Position numbers and translations under genes: made by a program. From Heterobilharzia americana (lineage: Eukaryota; Platyhelminthes; Trematoda; Strigeidida; Schistosomatidae): 64,000 nucleotides of DNA. The stretch is taken from NCBI GenBank assembly GCA_944470555.2, contig OX104130.1, forward strand, positions 51,493,491 through 51,557,490, read 5' to 3'. Below are positions 59,281-64,000 of this stretch, one piece after another. Position 1 is the stretch's first letter, and each line of letters begins with the position of its first letter. The notes beneath the pieces were generated by a model. It was not told where the DNA came from. It did no database searches and saw only the letters and a program-made list of their open reading frames with translations.

Positions 59281-62200
59281 TATTATTATTATTGTTTGTC
59301 CCTTGGGTTCCTAATGGAACATAGGGCTTCAGTAGCACGTCTCCAGTGAACCCTGTTCTCTGCTACCTTTTGAACCTGGTTCCACGACTGCCCACAACCT
59401 CTCATTTCCCCCTCGCACGATCTCCTCCATGTCACCCTCGCCTCGGACGCCCAACTCGTCGCTTTCCATCGGGGTTCCACTAGAGTGCCTGGCCTGGCGC
59501 GTGATGTCCCCAGTCGGCCTTCTCAGTGTATGCCCCGTTCAATCCATCTCCACTTCCTTCCACTGCATATTTGTTCAGCGACAGCTTCTTCGTTGGTTCG
59601 TTACCCGGCCAGAGTTCTTTGTTGCTTATTCTTATTATTCTGGCCATCTGATCTTCAGTAACGAGCCAGCGTAGGCGGCAGTTGTTGATGAATGTGTGTA
59701 GTTTGTTCGAAATGCCTTTCGTACTAAGCCAAGTCTCTGGACCATACAGGAGCACTGACTTGACTGAAGTTGGTGTTGAAAATCCGGATCTTGTTCCACA
59801 TGCTGAGTGTAGTGTAGTAGATCTCCACACTGGTTTCAAGTTAATTCAGGAAGGCCTGTCTTGCTTTTCCGATCCTGGCTGGCTATGACGTCCTCGTATG
59901 TGCCGCCTGAAGTTGAAACGGTGCTGCCTGGATAGGTGAAGGAGGCCACCTCCTTAGGTTTCTCTCGTTGATGGTGATTGGAGCTTGTTGTTGTTGGTGG
60001 TGGTGGTGGTGGGGTTGGTTGGGTATCTTCATCACCTCTATCTTCTCTAAGTTCACTTGAAGTCTCGTCTTCGCTGCCTCTTCTGTCAACTTGTTATTTT
60101 TCACCTGTAGATCTTCGAGTTTGTGTGACATCAGACACAAGTCATCGGCGAAATCCAAACCTAGAATCTTTTCCCCGGTCCAGCGTATCTCCCTCTTCTC
60201 GCTCCTCACTGTTTGTTGCATGATCCAGTCCACTACAATCAGGAATATCATGGGTGATAGTAGATAGCCTTGTTTTACTCCTGTCTTCACTTCAAAAGCA
60301 TCACTGAGCTTCCCATTGTGAATTACTTGGCATGTGGAATTTTCATATAGTTGTCGAATGAGATTGATAAAGGTTTGTGGTATTCTGTAGTAATGAAGCA
60401 GTTTCCAAATTTCTTGTCAGTCGACGCTGTCAAATGCCTTTTCAAAGTCGATGAAGTTGAGGTAAGATTATGATTTGACTGCCATTCTATACTCTGTTCT
60501 ATGATGGTGTGAAGTGTTGCAATTTGGTCCGCACATGATTTGTACTTCCTGAATTCAGCCTGTTCTGGTCGTAGTTTTGAATCCAGCGCATCCTTTAGTC
60601 TCTTCAGGATGATGCGGCTTAATATTTTACTTGTCTGGGGTGGACAGATGCATGATTCCTCTCCAATTCTTACAAAGACTTAGGTCTCCCTTCTTTAGGA
60701 TTCTGACAAGGTAGCCCTTCTTCCAATGAATGAGCAGATACCTTCCCTTCCTTCTAGACTTTCTGCAGTAGTGGTGTGAGCATGTCCGCTGTTGTCTGTC
60801 TCTGCATCTGTTCTCTGTGCTTCTGGTGGGATTCTATGTAGTCCTGGTGCTTTCCCGCATTTCAGTAACTTTATGGCGCTCAGGACTTCGACTTTTGTTG
60901 AAGGATTTGTGTTCACTTGTAGTTCAGCTGCTGCAGGTGGTATTTCTGGACGAAGTGCAGGTGGTGGTCGATTCAAGAGCTTTTCGAAGTGGTCGGCCCA
61001 TTGTTTCCTTTATTTCTCTTCTTTCGTAATTAAATTTCCATCATCATCTTTTATTGGTTTCATCTGTGTTGATCTCTTCCCAGATAGTAACTTGGTTACT
61101 TGATACAATGTTGTCAGGTCTCTATCTCTCCTACCTGCAGCCTGTTCTGCTTCACTTGCCAGTGTTTCGTAGAAGTATATTTTGTCTTTGCGTGCACTCT
61201 TCTTCACTTCTTTGTCCAGTGTAGTATTTTATACATTATACTCAGTTCCTCTTGTCGTTGTGCATCCTTGCATTGGTTCATCTTCTGCTTCACCATCCTC
61301 GTCTCCATGCTCTATCAGCTTTCATGTGTCCGTCAACATGCTTTCCTTATCTTCTTTCTTCTTCCTTCCTAATACGGTTATGCAGGTTTCCTTCCACATC
61401 TTTTTCAAAGACTTCCAGTGTTCGTCCACACAAGTTTATTCAGGAATGTTCCTCGATATCTCCCATTTTGTCTTGATGGCTGACGTGAAGTAGTTTCATC
61501 CTCCACTTTCTGTTCTGGGTGTTGAACTTGAACTGTGGTCTATCATCAGCTTCCTTGAAGGCTTTTAACTTGATTTGGAAGGTTCCTTGCACTAGACAGT
61601 GGTCTGAGCCTACATCTGCTCCTCTTCTTGACCTTGTTCTGGGTGTTGAACTTGAACTGTGGTGTATCATCACCAGCTTCTTTGAAGGCTTTCCACTTGA
61701 TTTTGAATGTATGTTTCGTGTACTAGATAGTGAGTGGTGTGAACCTTGATGTGCTCCCACTCTTGATGTTGTGTCCAGTAGGCTGCATCTCCACTTTCTT
61801 CGCATTGAGATGAAGTTGATTTGATTTTTGGTGTGTCCATCTGGTGTCTGGTGAAATCAAATCCATGTCGCTGCCTTGTGAATATCCTTGTGTTTGTACA
61901 CACTACCTCCAATGACCAAACCGTTGAATGTGCAGAAATCTGCAAACAGTTCTGTATTGTGGTTCATTTCACTGAGTGCTTCTCGACCTATGATGAGTAC
62001 TCTTCGTGTGTAGTCTGCTCCCAGTTTGGCATTCATGTCAGCCCACCCATTAGAATTTTGATGTCTCCATCTTGGCTGGTGTCTTGTCCAGTAGTGATTT
62101 CAGTTGTCTATAGAATTCCTCCTTCTTCTCTTGATGAGGATTATTTGTAGGTGCGTAGGATTTGCATTGTACGATTGTGACTTTCCTTCCTTTTGAGTTG

Positions 62201-62778
62201 AATGTTGGTGTCATGATGCTGGAGGATGAGATTGGTTTCCACTGTATAAGAGAGAGAGAGAGAGAGCCTTTGATGCTGTTTGGGACATCATGATAGCCAC
62301 TGGCAAACTCAGTGTGGTCGTGGTTATAGTCTGGGTGACAATATGGGAGTAGATTATTGACTCTGGAGTTGACAGTTTGGAGATTCCACTCCCATTCCAT
62401 CTGTTTTCGCAAATTCTTAACACTTGAATGCGATATCTTCTCATGTCTTTTGCAATCTGGACAGCCTTGCTAGGTTCAAACATAGTGCGGACATTCCATG
62501 TCCTCACGTTTACTTTCACTTTCATCGAGGGAGAGAAGGCACATCGGCCGGGCCAATTGGCTTCCCGAAGGCTTTCACCAACCGGTGTCATTTCGCCTCT
62601 CCGATTCCAGCGAGGAATGAGTTTGTTTTTATTTTTTATATTTTTTTTGTTCTTCGAAGTTTGCTTGGGGATTGGATTGGTTTTCCGGGGCAGGGTTGCT
62701 AGCCCTATGCCCAGCCTTCCGTATTTACCCGGGTTTAGGACCGGCTAGTAACTAGTGAACTAGTTAACCAGGCGAGGT
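59281..62778 (-). mobile_element. RTE-type non-LTR retrotransposon, full length with duplicated target site, inactivated (copy 2)
   Basis: About 3.5 kb, on the - strand, with its 3' (TAA)n tail at 59281 and 5' end at 62778. The domain order is endonuclease (start TWNVRTMFEPSKAVQIAKD at about 62500), then reverse transcriptase with FADD at 60141-60152 within LDFADDLCLMSH, then a VLLYGPETW segment and a basic C-terminus. Frames alternate many times, so no full protein can be made. A His/Gln run from CAC and CAA repeats lies between RT and the C-terminal part (about 59990-60015). The endonuclease segment around 61500-61750 is tandemly duplicated. The element inserted antisense into the last SERINC intron. 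Confidence 0.85.
62249..62268. repeat. (GA)n microsatellite inside RTE copy 2
   Basis: Equivalent to the run at 9895-9913 in copy 1. Confidence 0.8.
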
Positions 62779-62791
62779 TACAACCAAGACT
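62779..62791 (+). repeat. Right target-site duplication of RTE copy 2
   Basis: TACAACCAAGACT, matching 59268-59280 at 12 of 13 bases. Confidence 0.8.
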
Positions 62792-63127
62792 AATGGTATC
62801 TAGAATTTTGTGTTCTCTGAAGCTTTCGTTGTCATTGTAGATAAGAGAAGCTTCACTAGCTTAGAGAACTCAACACCAGCATCAGCTCCGTGAGCATCAT
62901 CTCAAAGTATTTAGAATTTAAAAATCACTGTTCATATCGAAAACTGTGCAGATTTATTCGGTCAAGCACCGAAGATATTTGTTGTAAGCAGACTGCATAC
63001 TGAACTGTTTGGCTTATTTATTTATTTCTTCTAGTTGTTGAAACTGTCGAATATTCTAAGACTGTTCTCAAATTACCATTAACACTGTTGTGATATCTTG
63101 TTTGTTTTTTTGTTTATAATTAAAAAG
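62792..63127 (+). other. End of the last SERINC intron
   Basis: It contains a short piece (TGTTCTCTGAAGC.TTCGTTGTCATT) similar to the Penelope-like 3' region near 30.1 kb. It ends with a T-rich tract and the acceptor AAAAAG at 63127. Confidence 0.4.
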
Positions 63128-63329
63128 TCCCCAAATTTCACGTGTAGATACTCTAACAGAAACATGGGCAAATATGTGGATGAAATTAGCGTCTAGTTGG
63201 TTAGCCCTAATCTTATATGCATGGACAATAGCCTGTCCAAGATTGTGTATTGGTCGGAAACTTGGCGCAGCTCCATTCACACCTCGTACACCACATGCTA
63301 AAATCTCACAAACTGTACCAGTCGTTTAA
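63128..63329 (+). CDS. SERINC terminal exon: last membrane segment and C-terminus
   Basis: The first base completes an asparagine codon with the previous exon (WYN). Then it reads PQISRVDTLTETWANMWMKL and ASSWLALILYAWTIACP, with a membrane segment that matches the SERINC pattern of WVKI.SSW followed by a hydrophobic stretch. The tail RLCIGRKLGAAPFTPRTPHA and QTVPVV is longer and more basic than the short ends of the vertebrate proteins known to me. The stop is TAA at 63327-63329. A second acceptor (CGTGTAG at 63146) would shift the frame and is rejected. Confidence 0.85.
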
Positions 63330-63640
63330 AGAAGAACATATGAATATATTGAAGGTGTTGTCCACCTACTTATCCCATAAATAATGATCCGAAATAACTT
63401 CCTTTTCTTAGTGTTGTATGTATTGGTGATACACGTTATCGCCTATCATATACCTGAATTGTTATCATCATCAATGATAACAATTGTTAGAAACTACTTC
63501 CAACAAGGAAGGTGGTTTCATACAGAAATAGTCAGAATGTTACAAGTGATTATCCCTATGTGTAAACTTAGTTCTTACAATATTTTATTTAAAGATTAAA
63601 TGTGCTTCCATGAATACAAATTTATTCAATAAACAGAATG
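63330..63640 (+). other. 3' untranslated region of the SERINC gene
   Basis: AT-rich sequence from the stop to the proposed polyadenylation signal. The frame 63384-63599 lies here and is taken as chance. Confidence 0.6.
63628..63633 (+). promoter_or_regulatory. Polyadenylation signal
   Basis: AATAAA about 300 bases after the stop codon, in an AT-rich context. It is the first canonical hexamer after the stop that I noticed. Confidence 0.55.
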
Positions 63641-64000
63641 TAATGATAAAAACTGGCTATGTATAAATGAAAAATGTGAATGTATCACTGAAATGTATTT
63701 ACTGATTACTTTGTCATTAGTTTATTATAAATGAAGTTTATTCAAACAGTCTTCAGTCTGCCTTTTGTTTCTTCATATTTATTTCTTCAGTTGGGCAGCT
63801 AGTTAACTCTTATGAAGGACAGTGTAAGAAGTTTATTCCCCTTTTAGTCGTATTACTGCAACATAGTTGTTATCTCAATATTACATTATATCACATGAGG
63901 GCGTAAAGTAAATCCCCACGCTACTGGTTTTGCATCACTTAGCTTTGTGGCCAGATTGTAAACTTGGTCTGTAAACCTGGATCAACGCTGAGTATTAAGG
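63641..64000. other. No recognisable feature
   Basis: Downstream of the SERINC gene. Nothing is supported. Confidence 0.35.

Larger units (their letters stand above)
25896..63633 (+). other. 3' part of a SERINC-family gene (span of five proposed exons)
   Basis: Exons are proposed at 25896-26042, 31604-32179, 46327-46611, 57711-57864 and 63128-63329, with the stop at 63327-63329 and AATAAA at 63628-63633. Reading phase at the junctions is 1, 1, 1 and 2, and is consistent at every join. SERINC proteins are multi-pass membrane proteins of about 450-490 residues, linked to serine-lipid metabolism and lipid scrambling. Only the C-terminal part is visible here, and the N-terminal membrane segments must lie upstream of the window or in exons I did not detect. 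The introns hold almost all of the mobile DNA described below. The family call rests on the last two exons; the membership of the first three is inferred from phase, strand and order. Confidence 0.65.

Noticed and set aside
63128..63160. Alternative acceptor CGTGTAG inside the terminal SERINC exon.
   Set aside because: Using it would put the SERINC-like residues out of frame with the previous exon and lead to an early stop.
63384..63599. 71-codon frame downstream of the SERINC stop.
   Set aside because: It lies between the stop and the polyadenylation signal, is AT-rich, and is best read as 3' untranslated region.
1..64000. CRISPR arrays, rRNA genes, bacterial operons.
   Set aside because: No regularly spaced direct repeats, rRNA-like sequence or tightly packed open frames are present; the sequence is eukaryotic in character.

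Overview
The window looks like schistosome (blood fluke) nuclear DNA. It is AT-rich and has almost no open coding sequence. It is dense in short repeats that carry hammerhead ribozyme cores of the published schistosome type (Sm-alpha-like), with Penelope-like, RTE-type and other non-LTR retroelement remains. No bacterial-style operons, rRNA genes or CRISPR arrays are visible. The genus assignment rests on recalling the hammerhead repeat and the repeat mix, not on a search.

One host gene can be followed on the + strand: the 3' part of a SERINC-family (serine incorporator / TMS1) membrane protein gene. Five exons are proposed at about 25896-26042, 31604-32179, 46327-46611, 57711-57864 and 63128-63329, joined by GT-AG introns of about 5.6, 14.1, 11.1 and 5.3 kb. 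Reading phase is preserved at every junction. The last two exons carry the conserved SERINC C-terminus: a hydrophobic segment, an LTNWY motif, a second hydrophobic segment, then stop at 63327-63329 with AATAAA at 63628. The three upstream exons encode about 336 mostly hydrophilic residues placed where other SERINCs have a short loop. The N-terminal exons are not in view. A separate candidate exon at 10557-10723 has an internal frameshift and may or may not belong to the gene.

The rest is intron or intergenic sequence filled with mobile DNA. (i) Family A: Sm-alpha-like units with a tRNA-like head (A and B boxes), a hammerhead and a tail, in both orientations, often as head-to-head pairs. (ii) Family B: a second tRNA-like repeat with a different hammerhead, bounded in its best copy by terminal inverted repeats. 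(iii) Family C: a tRNA-like repeat without a visible ribozyme. (iv) Two near full-length RTE-type elements (6991-10394 and 59281-62778, both - strand), each with target-site duplications, plus three 5'-truncated copies. (v) At least six GIY-YIG endonuclease fragments of Penelope-like elements. (vi) Decayed copies of another non-LTR element. (vii) A gag-like fragment. Several elements are nested, which gives a relative order of insertion. Hammerheads with intact core residues lie sense in three successive introns of the SERINC gene. All mobile-element coding regions seen are broken.
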